NCBI GenBank assembly: GCA_947490345.1
Contig: CANLGL010000011.1
Span: forward strand, 49,384 to 113,383
Length of the DNA stretch: 64,000 bases
Source of the DNA: Deltaproteobacteria bacterium
GTDB taxonomy: Bacteria; Myxococcota_A; UBA796; SXON01
Direction: 5' to 3'
Under the pieces are notes generated by a model. The model made no database searches, had not been told where the DNA came from, and saw nothing but the letters and a program-made list of their open reading frames with translations. The translations under genes and the position numbers were made by a program. Below, piece by piece: positions 7,990-16,365 of the stretch (positions within the stretch are counted from its first letter, which is position 1; the number at the start of each line of letters is the position of its first letter).

Positions 7990-9287
7990 CGACCCTGCTG
8001 CTGGCGGCGTTGGGTTGCGCGGTGGAGGCGCCCGACGATTCCGACGCTCACCCCGCCGACTCAGATACAACCACGCCGACCGACCAGGACGGCGACGGGT
8101 GGTTCACGCCCGAGGACTGCGACGACACCGACCCGAACACCTACCCGGGGGCGTTTGACAGCGCCTATGACGAGGATTCCGACTGCAACGGAAACGGGGG
8201 ACCGCTCGCGTGGGGGTGGTCGTCATACGGGCCCTGGCAGCCGGCCGGCGACGTTGACGGGGATGGCGGCGCGGACATCGTCTACAGCTACCACTACAAG
8301 ACCGACGACAGCGAGTACGTGCTCCTAAGCGGTCAAAGCTGGGCGACCCCCCTGTGCTCGCTCGGCCGCGGCTATGCCGGCACCGGGATCGGCGACCTGG
8401 ACGGCGAAGGCCACGGCGACCTTGTCGCGTATCGTGACGGCGGGCTCGGCGTGTACGATGGCGCCGTGGTCGGCGACCACATCGGGCTGCTCAACCTGCT
8501 GGCGCTGCCGACGATGCGCCAAAGGGCCCTGGGCGAACTGGGGGACATCGACGGCGACGGGGCCATCGAGGTGCAGGTGGGCGACCATGTGTTCACCGCC
8601 GCCCACCTTCTCGATTCAGGGTCCGTGGTCGCCGACTCGCGCTGGTTGTTCCCCGACCTGCCGATTCCCGACATCTTCAATTACTCGTGGAGGTACAACG
8701 ACAGCCTGCTGCGGCCTGGCGACCTCGACGGCGACGGCCTCCTGGAGCTGCGGATCGGCGAGGAGGTGTTCGTCGGTGCGGCCCTGCTGGACGGCGGCAC
8801 CTTCCTGCTGGCTGACGCGGTAAACGTTCCCGGGCTCGGAGGGTTCCTGGGGGACGTCTCCGGCGACGGTCGTGACGACGTGTGGCTCTACGACGGCACC
8901 GCCGCGGGCTCGGTGGAAGTGGCGAGCTTCCCCGCTGTCGTCAGCGCCGAACCGGTGGTATTTGCCGCTATCGTCGGCTCGGCCGTGACGTTCGTGCCCG
9001 CAGCGGCGGGCGACATCGGCGATCCGGACCAGGATGGACACGCCGATCTCGGCACTGGCGTGGGGACTGGCGTCCTCAACGGCTTCGACGGCGAGAGCCG
9101 CCTCTTTCGCGGTGCGCGCCTGGTCGGGAGCCTGGACATCGACGACGCCGACCGCCGGATCGCGTACTACGCAACGCGGTTCGACCACCTCGATTTCTAC
9201 GGCGACGGCGAGGACCAGCCGATTGTCTCCTACGAATACTCCTACGCGGGCGTCATCGGCGGCACCGACGTCTTCCCGACGCCCTGA
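7983..9287 (+). CDS. MopE/FG-GAP lipoprotein (third gene of cassette 1)
   Basis: A putative lipoprotein with N-terminus MVTTLLLAALGC, where LALGC-type lipobox cysteine 12 would be lipidated. An acidic linker, one MopE-like unit (QDGDGWFTPEDCDDTDPNTY) and several FG-GAP/VCBS Ca-binding blades (AGDVDGDGGADIVYSY, LGDIDGDGAIEVQVGD, PGDLDGDGLLELRIG) follow, suggesting a cell-surface beta-propeller. Its ATG overlaps the stop region of the large cassette protein, so the three genes probably form one transcript. A remnant of a paralogue lies at 19552-19900, again after a large-protein copy. Confidence 0.8.
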   Translation: MVTTLLLAALGCAVEAPDDSDAHPADSDTTTPTDQDGDGWFTPEDCDDTDPNTYPGAFDSAYDEDSDCNGNGGPLAWGWSSYGPWQPAGDVDGDGGADIVYSYHYKTDDSEYVLLSGQSWATPLCSLGRGYAGTGIGDLDGEGHGDLVAYRDGGLGVYDGAVVGDHIGLLNLLALPTMRQRALGELGDIDGDGAIEVQVGDHVFTAAHLLDSGSVVADSRWLFPDLPIPDIFNYSWRYNDSLLRPGDLDGDGLLELRIGEEVFVGAALLDGGTFLLADAVNVPGLGGFLGDVSGDGRDDVWLYDGTAAGSVEVASFPAVVSAEPVVFAAIVGSAVTFVPAAAGDIGDPDQDGHADLGTGVGTGVLNGFDGESRLFRGARLVGSLDIDDADRRIAYYATRFDHLDFYGDGEDQPIVSYEYSYAGVIGGTDVFPTP

Positions 9288-9312
9288 GGGCGCTCGCGTC
9301 GACCCGCCTCGC

Positions 9313-9356
9313 AAAAAACCCCCAGCGATCGGTCAGACTGCGATCAGACACGGGGG
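9313..9356 (-). terminator. Possible rho-independent terminator on the minus strand
   Basis: CCCCC (9319-9323) pairs with GGGGG (9352-9356), and GATCG/CGATC pairs inside. Read on the minus strand the stem is followed by TTTTTT. No minus-strand gene ends here, so its role is unclear and it may be chance. Confidence 0.3.
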
Positions 9357-9432
9357 CTGACTTCCGGGAAGCGGTGCCGTACATGATGGGGGCGGCAACC
9401 AAACAACCAAGCCGCCGCAACCGGAGCCCCCC

Positions 9433-9966
9433 ATGTTCAGCCTCGCCCTCGCCTCCCTGGTCTCCTTCGCCTCTGTCGCCCTGGCCGAGGAGGCCGCTCC
9501 CGAAACCTTCGGCGACGCTCACCCCTCCTCCGCGCAGAAGTGGGACGGCGTCCGGCACGGCGTCCGCACCGGCTACGTGTTCGTCAACGACGCCGCGGAA
9601 GTCGGCCTCCGGGACCCCAACCTGTTCGCCCTCGGGTACGAGATGGAGTTCGTCGTCGCCGGTGACCGCAAGCTCGACTTCATCGTGGTCAACAACTTCC
9701 TGGTCCTCGGCATCAACCAGGGCGAGTTCATCCCGACCTCCAACGTGCTGGTTGGCCTCTCGATGTACGACTACGTGAAGTTCGGCGTCGGCGCCAACGT
9801 GACGCCCGACTTCAGCGGCAACTCCTGGGTCCACATGGTCGCCGCGGTGGAGGTCGCCCCCACCGTCGGCAAGCTCCAACTGCCCGTCGCCGTGAGCTAC
9901 ATCCCCGACGTCAACGGCCACTTCCGCGTCGGCGCCACGGTCGGCGTGAACTGGCCGCGCAAGTAG
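9433..9966 (+). CDS. Secreted protein, possible small outer-membrane beta-barrel
   Basis: This 177-residue protein has a clear Sec signal peptide (MFSLALASLVSFASVALA, cleavage before EEAAP). The mature part alternates hydrophobic and polar residues in strands (RTGYVFVNDAAEVGLRD, KLDFIVVNNFLVLGI, YVKFGVGANVTPDF, VAVSYIPDV, FRVGATVGVNW) and ends with an aromatic residue close to the C-terminus, which fits a small outer-membrane barrel or beta-sandwich. No named family is recognised. It stands alone between the cassette-1 lipoprotein and a duplicated gene fragment. Confidence 0.7.
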   Translation: MFSLALASLVSFASVALAEEAAPETFGDAHPSSAQKWDGVRHGVRTGYVFVNDAAEVGLRDPNLFALGYEMEFVVAGDRKLDFIVVNNFLVLGINQGEFIPTSNVLVGLSMYDYVKFGVGANVTPDFSGNSWVHMVAAVEVAPTVGKLQLPVAVSYIPDVNGHFRVGATVGVNWPRK

Positions 9967-9971
9967 GCCGA

Positions 9972-10125
9972 TGGCCTACGCTTCATCCACCACCTGATCC
10001 CGCCCGCCTCGCGCAACCGGGTGCGCAGGCGGCGGAGGGCGCGGTCCCAGCTCATCCGGTGGCGGCCGGGTCGCGCTTTCCCCAGTGCTCGCCCGCGACC
10101 ACCGGAACGAGGTCGGGCTCGGGAT
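9972..10125 (-). pseudogene. Duplicated fragment of the neighbouring FHA gene's 3' end
   Basis: About 60 bases at 10012-10070 match 10792-10850 in the FHA gene almost exactly (minus strand: HRMSWDRALRRLRTRLREA). The flank near 10108-10125 matches a more upstream part of that gene around 11200-11222 (PEPDLVP). The part between, and the piece just after LREA, are deleted, and the frame is shifted. This is a non-functional partial copy of the C-terminal wHTH-like segment. The same orientation and 0.7-kb distance suggest a tandem duplication followed by deletion. Confidence 0.75.
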
Positions 10126-10581
10126 CTAGGGCACCATGTCCGCCAGGCCCGCATCGTAAGCAGAGTCGTATGGCGTGGTGGTGTACAACGCAGGATCGAC
10201 CGGGCCCGTCCACGCATCCGGAGGGGCGCAGGGCCCGGTGGCTGTGCCGGTGTCAGTGTCCGTACCCGTGTCGGTGTCGCCGCCCGTGTCGCCACCGGTG
10301 TCCGGGGGGCGTGGGCGTCTCACGGCGATCAGCGTTGGCCCAGCAGGCTCAGCGGGGGCGACTGGCAAGCCCAACCTGTGCGGCGGACTCGCCTCAACCG
10401 TCGTCATCGGAACCGTGATGGAATTGGCGTCTCGCAGGGCGGCACTCACGACGGGATGACTCACGTCGTCTCCGGGCAGCCGAAATTTGACGCCGGCGAG
10501 CGGGCGCTCGCTTTTCCTCTCCGGAGGTGCTCGCGGCGACGTGCGCCGCGAATCCCGGCGGGATCTACTACAAAATAACAA
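10126..10581 (-). CDS. Hypothetical protein with Asp/Thr/Gly linker, probably a remnant
   Basis: This minus-strand frame contains a DTGGDTGGDTDTGTDTDTG linker typical of lipoproteins of this genome, followed by CAPPDAWTGPVDPALY and an end at LADMVP. The N-terminal ~30 residues are Arg/Pro-rich and unconvincing, and no signal peptide or lipobox precedes the linker. It lies between the FHA gene and a deleted copy of that gene's end, so it may be a gene whose start was lost. The bases just upstream (10565-10600) are unusually AT-rich for this window. Weak support; function unknown. Confidence 0.35.
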   Translation of the reverse strand: MLFCSRSRRDSRRTSPRAPPERKSERPLAGVKFRLPGDDVSHPVVSAALRDANSITVPMTTVEASPPHRLGLPVAPAEPAGPTLIAVRRPRPPDTGGDTGGDTDTGTDTDTGTATGPCAPPDAWTGPVDPALYTTTPYDSAYDAGLADMVP

Positions 10582-10696
10582 AATTCAATCTCGTCATCCC
10601 TGGCTCTGTGCTGAGCCGGAATGCCGGGTCGGCGTTCGATCAACTGCTCTTCGGGCCACCCGACGGCGCGGGTTCGCGGTGAAACTTGCTCGTCAC

Positions 10697-11590
10697 CTAC
10701 GCCTCATCCACCACTCGATCCCCCGGGTACAGGAAAACCTCCACGTTCCCCTTGCCATCCGCGCGCACCAGGTCGTCGCGGATGCCCGCCTCGCGCAACC
10801 GGGTGCGCAGGCGGCGGAGGGCACGGTCCCAGCTCATCCGGTGGCGGCCGGGGTCACGCTTTCCCCAGAGCTCGCCCGCCACCACCGTCCACGGTGCCGG
10901 AGCCCCGATGAGCGCCAGCTCGCTGAGCAGATTCGCGGGCAGCCCGTCGAGGGTGACGGGCGGCTTCCGGGCGCGCTGCAGGTGCACCGTGCTGGTGCGC
11001 GCCACGATGGTGAGTGGCTCTACGAGACCCGTGGTGGCGGCACTTCCGACTTCGGCAAGGGTCACCTCCACTGCTTCGACCGTCATGCCCAGGACCTCCC
11101 AGCTCCGGCCCACGCGCACCGCCTCCGGACCCCGACCGAAGTCCGCCGCCCAGCCCTCGGCGGTGCTCCAGACCCGCGCCGGAGCGCCTTCGACGTAGGC
11201 AGGAACGAGGTCGGGCTCCGGATCGGCCACGAACGAGTAGACCGGGGCACACAGCTCGCGTAGCTGGCCCGGAAAGCGCAAGGCGGTCACCCGCTCGGGC
11301 AGGTCCACCTTGCCCACCTCGACGTCGATGATGCCGGCCAGCCGCACGACCAGGCCCTCCTCCAGGATCACGTCGTCTTCGGGGTGGCCGTCCACCTCGA
11401 ACGCGCCGCGTAGCGCGAGAAGGTGCAGCTCGCGGCCGCGCAAGGACACCAACGCCGCCGCCTCAGCCACGCGCGGATCGGGAATGCGGAGCGCGGCGGT
11501 GTGGAGACGGCCGACGATGCCCCCCGGCGCGACGAAGATCGCCGCGGCCGGCGCGACACGAAGCTGTACCTGAGGGCGCGTTAGGCTCAT
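10697..11590 (-). CDS. FHA-domain protein with C-terminal winged-helix-like region
   Basis: This 297-residue protein has an FHA-like N-terminal half (GGIVGRLHTAALRIPDPRV...AALVSLRGRELHLLAL...ILEEGLVVRLAG), a domain that binds phosphothreonine. The last ~70 residues (LLSELALIGAPAPWTVVAGELWG..., WDRALRRLRTRLREAGIRDDL, GNVEVFLYPGDRVVDEA) resemble an OmpR-type winged helix. It is divergent from the Ser/Thr kinase at 11595, with only 4 bases between the two ATGs, so it probably senses or is phosphorylated by that kinase. A partial copy of its 3' end sits at 9972-10125. The domain calls are by eye and moderately secure. Confidence 0.7.
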   Translation of the reverse strand: MSLTRPQVQLRVAPAAAIFVAPGGIVGRLHTAALRIPDPRVAEAAALVSLRGRELHLLALRGAFEVDGHPEDDVILEEGLVVRLAGIIDVEVGKVDLPERVTALRFPGQLRELCAPVYSFVADPEPDLVPAYVEGAPARVWSTAEGWAADFGRGPEAVRVGRSWEVLGMTVEAVEVTLAEVGSAATTGLVEPLTIVARTSTVHLQRARKPPVTLDGLPANLLSELALIGAPAPWTVVAGELWGKRDPGRHRMSWDRALRRLRTRLREAGIRDDLVRADGKGNVEVFLYPGDRVVDEA

Positions 11591-11594
11591 CGAG

Positions 11595-12899
11595 ATGTCG
11601 GGAGTATCTCGCTACCTCGGGGACTACCGTCTGCTCGGCGAGGTGCGGCGCGGCGGCTGCGCCGAGGTCCAGCGGGCGGTTGGTCCCGACGGGGACGAGG
11701 TGGCGCTCAAGATCGCGCTCGACGATGCGGACAACGGCGCGCGGCTGTTGCGCGAGATCGCCACCTTGGCGTCGCTGTCAGCCCGCGATCCGGCCCTCGC
11801 GGAGTGGTCGGTCGTGCCGTTGTCGAGCGGCGTGGGCCCGGACGCCCGTCCGTGGGTGGCGATGCGTTGGTACCCGCACTCCCTCCGCAGTTGGGTTCAG
11901 ACGACGGCGCCCTCGCTGCCCGAGCTCGTCTCGGCGCTACGCCAGGCCGCCACCGCGGTTTTACGACTTCAGGGGACGGGCGACACCCCCGGGACGCCGC
12001 GGCTCCACCGGGACGTCAAGCCCGACAACTTCCTCGTCGACGCGGGCAACCATCGTGTGCGGGTGGTGCTCGCGGACTTCGGCGGCAGCCGGGCCGACCA
12101 TCTCGCCACAACCTCCCGGCCGACGCTCCACTACACGCCCCGCTACGGCCCTGCGGAGCAGACACTGACACGCGATGCCCCACCCGACCCTTCGCTCGAC
12201 GCCCACGCGCTCGCGGTCACGATGTACTGGTGCCTCACCGGTCGCGAGCCGGACAGCAAGGGCAGCGTGGTGGCGTACACGTCCGATGGGCGCCGATTGC
12301 TCGATCTGCAAGCTGCCACGCGCCTGACAGAGGGAGAGGCAACCGAGTTGCGACGGCTCCGGGGCGTGCCGCTCGGGCAGTTGCTGGACTTCGAGGAGAT
12401 GGTCCCGCTCACCGCTGCGGACGAGGCTCGACTCGGCGCGACGCTGGAGGACGAGCTTCGCCGCATCGGCGGGGACCCGAGCCTCGTGCCGACGCTCATC
12501 GCGCCGCTGGTGTCGGCGCTCCGTCGCGCCCTCCACCCCGACCCGGAGCGCCGCGACGCCGACCTGCGCAAGCTGGTCGCCGCCACCGAGGTGATGGAGG
12601 GGACGTTGCGGCTGGCGGGGCTTGCGGCCGAACTGCCGCGCGTGGCGCCGCCATCCGTCGAGCCGGCGGAGCCCCCCGTCCATCTGCGGGTGGCCGGCGC
12701 GCCGACAGGCGCCTGGGTCCCGGGCCTGTCCACCGTGCCGCCACCCCCGCCCACGGCCGCGGGCTCGCCCCCCGCGCCGCCAGACGCCCCGATCGCCGAC
12801 GAAGCGCGCACGCTCGATCCCGCCGGGATCGCGTTCGCGGTGGGGGCGGTCGTTCTCGCGGTGCTCGTGGTGGGTTGGGTGGCGAGCAGGGCGGGGTGA
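11595..12899 (+). CDS. Eukaryote-like Ser/Thr protein kinase with C-terminal membrane anchor
   Basis: The kinase domain starts at YRLLGEVRRGGCAEV (a degenerate Gly loop), with catalytic lysine in EVALKIAL (~residue 38), HRDVKPDNF (~137-145) as the catalytic loop, DFGGS as the metal-binding motif and GPAE in place of APE. All key catalytic residues are therefore present. The C-terminal part has a Pro-rich linker and a single membrane helix (AFAVGAVVLAVLVVGWVAS) close to the end, with nothing of note outside, so it is a tail-anchored kinase. Its divergent neighbour is an FHA protein, the usual partner type. A BrkB-type membrane protein follows on the same strand. Confidence 0.92.
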   Translation: MSGVSRYLGDYRLLGEVRRGGCAEVQRAVGPDGDEVALKIALDDADNGARLLREIATLASLSARDPALAEWSVVPLSSGVGPDARPWVAMRWYPHSLRSWVQTTAPSLPELVSALRQAATAVLRLQGTGDTPGTPRLHRDVKPDNFLVDAGNHRVRVVLADFGGSRADHLATTSRPTLHYTPRYGPAEQTLTRDAPPDPSLDAHALAVTMYWCLTGREPDSKGSVVAYTSDGRRLLDLQAATRLTEGEATELRRLRGVPLGQLLDFEEMVPLTAADEARLGATLEDELRRIGGDPSLVPTLIAPLVSALRRALHPDPERRDADLRKLVAATEVMEGTLRLAGLAAELPRVAPPSVEPAEPPVHLRVAGAPTGAWVPGLSTVPPPPPTAAGSPPAPPDAPIADEARTLDPAGIAFAVGAVVLAVLVVGWVASRAG

Positions 12900-12941
12900 C
12901 GGCCGCGTCGCGCCGCCCCCGGTGTGGTTACCGGGGCCCCG

Positions 12942-14168
12942 ATGCTCGTCGCTGACCGGTGGTACCGCGAGTTCGCTCGGCGCCCCGACCTCCCCTGGGG
13001 GCTGCGCGCGGCGCTGGTGTACATCGCCGTTCTGACCCGAAAAATGAGTCGAGACGCCGTCTTCGTGCGGGCGGGCACCCTGTCGTACTGGTCGTTGGTG
13101 GCGCTCGTTCCGGCGCTCGTGCTGACGGCGCTGGTCCTCCGCGCGCTCGGACTCGAAGCCTGGTTGGACTTCCAGACCTTCGCGGGAAGGGCGTTGGCCA
13201 CCTTGCTTCCCGAGTGGAACGACGTCGGGCTGCCGGCCGAGTTGGATGCCCGCAGCATCGGTGTGGCCGGTTTTGTGGTTGCCTTCGGCGCGAGCACCCG
13301 CATCTTCCTCGCGGCAGAGGAGGCCTACACTCGCATCTGGAACTCCCGCGTGCGTGGTGCGCTGACGACCCGTCTCGCGCTGTACTACGCGACCCTCACC
13401 GCTGGTCCCGCGGTCGTCGCGCTGGGGCTCTCGCTCACAGCGCAGGCCGAAGCGGTCACGACGCCGGCGCTGCACGTGCTTGTGCCCGTCTTCGTATCGA
13501 TGGCGGCGTTCTCGTTTGCCATCCGCGCCCTTCCGGACGCCGATGTCCGCTTTCGCAGCGCGCTGCTGGGCGGCGCGGTGTCCGCAGTGGCTTTCGAGTT
13601 GGCGAAGGCTGGCTTCAACGCCTACGTCGAGATTTTCAGCGGCGAGGGCGCGGCCACCCTCATCTATGGCTCGCTGGCCTTCGTCCCGGTGCTGCTGTTC
13701 TTTGTATTCGTCCTGTGGTTGATCGTGCTCGCCGGGGTCGAGGTTGCCAGCGTCGATCAGCGCTGGCCGGAGCTGTCCAGGGCCGAGGAGCGCATCGTCG
13801 AGGGCGCCGAACATCGCAAGTCGGACGGCTTCTTCGCCTTGCAGGTGATGTTGGTGATCGTACGCAGGTTCCTCGAGGGCGCCGGCCCGACGACGTTGCC
13901 TCAGGCCACCGAAGCCCTGGTTTCCGATGCCGACCACGTGGCGTCGGCCCTCCGCACGCTCGAGGCCGCCGGGCTCATCGACACCACAGCGCGCGGATTT
14001 GCGCCCGCCGGCCCGCCACAGGAGCTCACCGCCGCCGAGGTGGTGCGCCGCTATCGCGACCACACTCGCCCGTTCACCGAGCCCAACGCCTCTGGTGGCG
14101 CGCTCTTCGCCGCCGCCGTGGACGCGCCGGAGCTCTCGCTCTCCCTCGCCGTCCTCGCGACGAAGTAG
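12942..14168 (+). CDS. YihY/BrkB family inner-membrane protein
   Basis: This polytopic membrane protein is of the YihY/virulence factor BrkB family (once called RNase BN; transport role suspected but not settled). Family features are LTRKMSRDAVFVRAGTLSYWSLVALVPAL near the start, the RIFLAAEEAYTRIWN motif, and six hydrophobic segments up to residue ~270. A soluble C-terminal extension (EGAEHRKSDGFFALQVMLVI..., ALRTLEAAGLID) resembles a winged helix, as in many family members. The ATG at 42 bases after the kinase stop is preferred to the GTG at 12924. It precedes the GT51 gene by 6 bases, so the two are likely co-transcribed. Confidence 0.85.
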   Translation: MLVADRWYREFARRPDLPWGLRAALVYIAVLTRKMSRDAVFVRAGTLSYWSLVALVPALVLTALVLRALGLEAWLDFQTFAGRALATLLPEWNDVGLPAELDARSIGVAGFVVAFGASTRIFLAAEEAYTRIWNSRVRGALTTRLALYYATLTAGPAVVALGLSLTAQAEAVTTPALHVLVPVFVSMAAFSFAIRALPDADVRFRSALLGGAVSAVAFELAKAGFNAYVEIFSGEGAATLIYGSLAFVPVLLFFVFVLWLIVLAGVEVASVDQRWPELSRAEERIVEGAEHRKSDGFFALQVMLVIVRRFLEGAGPTTLPQATEALVSDADHVASALRTLEAAGLIDTTARGFAPAGPPQELTAAEVVRRYRDHTRPFTEPNASGGALFAAAVDAPELSLSLAVLATK

Positions 14169-14174
14169 CGACGG

Positions 14175-15698
14175 ATGCGACGCTCTACGATCGCCGCGGG
14201 GGCCGTGCTGGCGGCGCTGGTTCCGATCGGGGTGATGCTGCCGCGGCTGGTGCCCACGGTCGTCCGCTCCCATGGTGTCGCGGTGAGCGAGGCCGGCTGG
14301 TGCCGGAAGGGCCTGTGCATCGGAGGCGCCAGCACGGGACGGGTCACCGCGCGGTCCGCCTACCTCGGCTGGGACGGCGTGCTGCACTTGACCGATGTGA
14401 CGGTCGCCGACGAGACGGCCCGCGCTGGCGTGGTCGCGCGGGCGCAGCCCTCCGCCGAGCTGAGCGCTGCCCGCCTTTCGGACATTCCGTTCGTGCGCCG
14501 GGTTGACGTCGAGAATCTCGTCATCGAGGGCACCCCGCTCCCACCGCTGTCGGGTCAGGTGCTTCCGGAGCGTCACCTGGTCGGCCAGGATGCCCGCGTC
14601 GACGGGGATCAGGCGGAGCTGGTGCTCCACACCGAGTTCGGCGACGTCGAGGTGACCGTGAGCCCTGGTGTTGCCGGTAGCCACGCGCTGGCCGCGCGTT
14701 GTCGGTGCACGCTCGATGTCCCGGCATTGGGCGGCGCGCTCGCCGATCGCGACTTCCGGATCGCCGGAAACCTCGATGGCGCCAAGTTCACGGGGGAGGT
14801 CATGGTGGAAGGCGTGCGGATCGCCGTCGAGGCGCACCTTGGCGGGCCGGCGCGGATGACTGGGCGCTTTTCTCTGCGGGAAACACCCATCGCCCAGGTC
14901 TACGGCATCTTCGCGCCGATCGTACCGGAGCTGGAGCGCGCCGAGCTGCGCGGGACGATCACGGGGTCGGGTCGGGTCACGCTCGAGCCGCTCTCCGTCC
15001 ACTTCGAACCCAAGATCGACGGGTTCGCCGTCGATGGACTCGTCGGGCCGGCGTACCGTTATGGCTCGTTCACCTGGCTCGGCCATGACGCGACCGGCGC
15101 GCCGATCCCGCGCACCGGCGGCGACGAACTGCCCGGCTGGATCTCGTTGCAGAACGCGGGCGAGTTCTTGCCGATGGCGATCATCTCCGCAGAAGACGCC
15201 GGTTTTCTCCAACATCCCGGCTTCGATGTCCAAGGAATGCTGGACGCTGCGGACGCCAACGCCGACGCCCACAAGGTGGTGCGCGGCGGCAGCACGCTCA
15301 CCCAGCAGCTAGCCAAGAACCTCTTTCTGACTGGCGATCGCTCCTACGCGCGGAAGCTCCGCGAGCTGCTGTACGCCGTGGAGATGGAGCGCGAACTTGG
15401 GAAGCCCCGCATCTTGGAGCTGTATCTGAACGTGGTGGAGTGGGGCCCGGCCATCCACGGCGCCAAAGCAGCGTCGGAGGCCTACTTCTTGAAGGAGCCC
15501 CGCGGATTACTGGTTGAGGAAGCGGCATTTCTGGCCAGCATCCTCCGCAACCCCCGCGGCGGCTGGGCCAGGCAGTACGTTGGCGGCCGTCTCAACGCGT
15601 CCCGCCTGGCGTGGATCATCGACAACATGGTGGGATTGCATCCGGTGTTGCGTCGCGAGGCCTTGGCCCGCGAGGTGCACTTCGTTCCGCCGGAGTAG
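14175..15698 (+). CDS. AsmA-like domain fused to GT51 peptidoglycan glycosyltransferase
   Basis: The C-terminal ~200 residues form a GT51 transglycosylase domain, which polymerises lipid II glycan chains: AIISAEDAGFLQHPGFD (catalytic Glu), RGGSTLTQQLAKNLFL and LELYLNVVEWGPAIHGAKAAS. There is no transpeptidase domain. The N-terminal ~320 residues start with one membrane helix (IAAGAVLAALVPIGVM) and then carry beta-rich segments resembling AsmA/DUF3971-type periplasmic repeats. This is longer than monofunctional MtgA (~240 residues). It lies 6 bases after the BrkB-type gene, and an SGNH hydrolase follows beyond a repeat region, suggesting an envelope-related block. Confidence 0.88.
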   Translation: MRRSTIAAGAVLAALVPIGVMLPRLVPTVVRSHGVAVSEAGWCRKGLCIGGASTGRVTARSAYLGWDGVLHLTDVTVADETARAGVVARAQPSAELSAARLSDIPFVRRVDVENLVIEGTPLPPLSGQVLPERHLVGQDARVDGDQAELVLHTEFGDVEVTVSPGVAGSHALAARCRCTLDVPALGGALADRDFRIAGNLDGAKFTGEVMVEGVRIAVEAHLGGPARMTGRFSLRETPIAQVYGIFAPIVPELERAELRGTITGSGRVTLEPLSVHFEPKIDGFAVDGLVGPAYRYGSFTWLGHDATGAPIPRTGGDELPGWISLQNAGEFLPMAIISAEDAGFLQHPGFDVQGMLDAADANADAHKVVRGGSTLTQQLAKNLFLTGDRSYARKLRELLYAVEMERELGKPRILELYLNVVEWGPAIHGAKAASEAYFLKEPRGLLVEEAAFLASILRNPRGGWARQYVGGRLNASRLAWIIDNMVGLHPVLRREALAREVHFVPPE

Positions 15699-16365
15699 GG
15701 GGAGGGCCCAGCGGCGCCGCGAGGGCCCAGCGGCGCCGCGTTGGTCACCCATGCCGCCCGCAAGTCGGCCCCCGGGGCCATCAAACTGCTGCCGCATGGG
15801 TGACGCCGAAGTGCAGGCGCCCCAAAAAGCCCGCTGGGGACGCTGCGGCCACGCGCGTAGCCGCCTCGAAAAGCACGCCGCTGACCCGGAGTGCCCTCGA
15901 AAAGCACAATTGGGGCATTGTCGCGGGTTGGGCGACGAACCAACGCCGATAATTCGAACTCGCCGCGGCGCGATCACCCTCAAAACTGCTTTTCGAGCTG
16001 GCTACGCCGCGGAAAACTGCTTTTCGAGGCGACTACGTTGCCTCGGCGGCGCGCCCGCCTCGTGCACAAACTCAAAAAGCTCGGGTACGCCGTGAAACTA
16101 CCGGCCACCGCGTGGCGGGTGCCACCGACCCGGTTGGCGAGTTTCTGGTTGGTCACCCAGGCCGTCGCGACGCCGGCTCCCTGGGGCCATGAAACGGCTG
16201 GCATGGGGGACTGCGGAGAGGGGGAGAGCGCCACGCCCGGCGCGTTATCCAACGCGTCGGGTGCCGAAGGCCGGAAACCGCAGGTTGGAGGCTCGAGGGC
16301 ATGGCGCGGTAGGGGGAGAGGGCCGCGAGCCCGCTCCCCCCATTACATGATAGCCCGCTCCGCCC
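15699..16365. repeat. Gene-free, repeat-rich intergenic region
   Basis: No convincing gene is seen; ORFs here are Arg-rich shadows. It holds a perfect 19-bp tandem repeat (15702-15720 and 15721-15739), an 11-bp inverted repeat GTCACCCATGC/GCATGGGTGAC (15744-15754 and 15794-15804), and four copies of one 10-mer, two as TCGAAAAGCA (15866, 15897) and two as its complement (15987, 16018). From about 16150 to 16340 there is a copy of a repeat found inverted at 58937-59140. The segment at 15741-15804 resembles the start of that repeat. Confidence 0.7.

Noticed and set aside
11961-15272. 1103-residue minus-strand ORF across kinase, BrkB and GT51 genes
   Set aside because: It is antisense to three genes with clear motifs, is Arg/His/Gln-rich without any domain, and long antisense frames are expected at this GC content.
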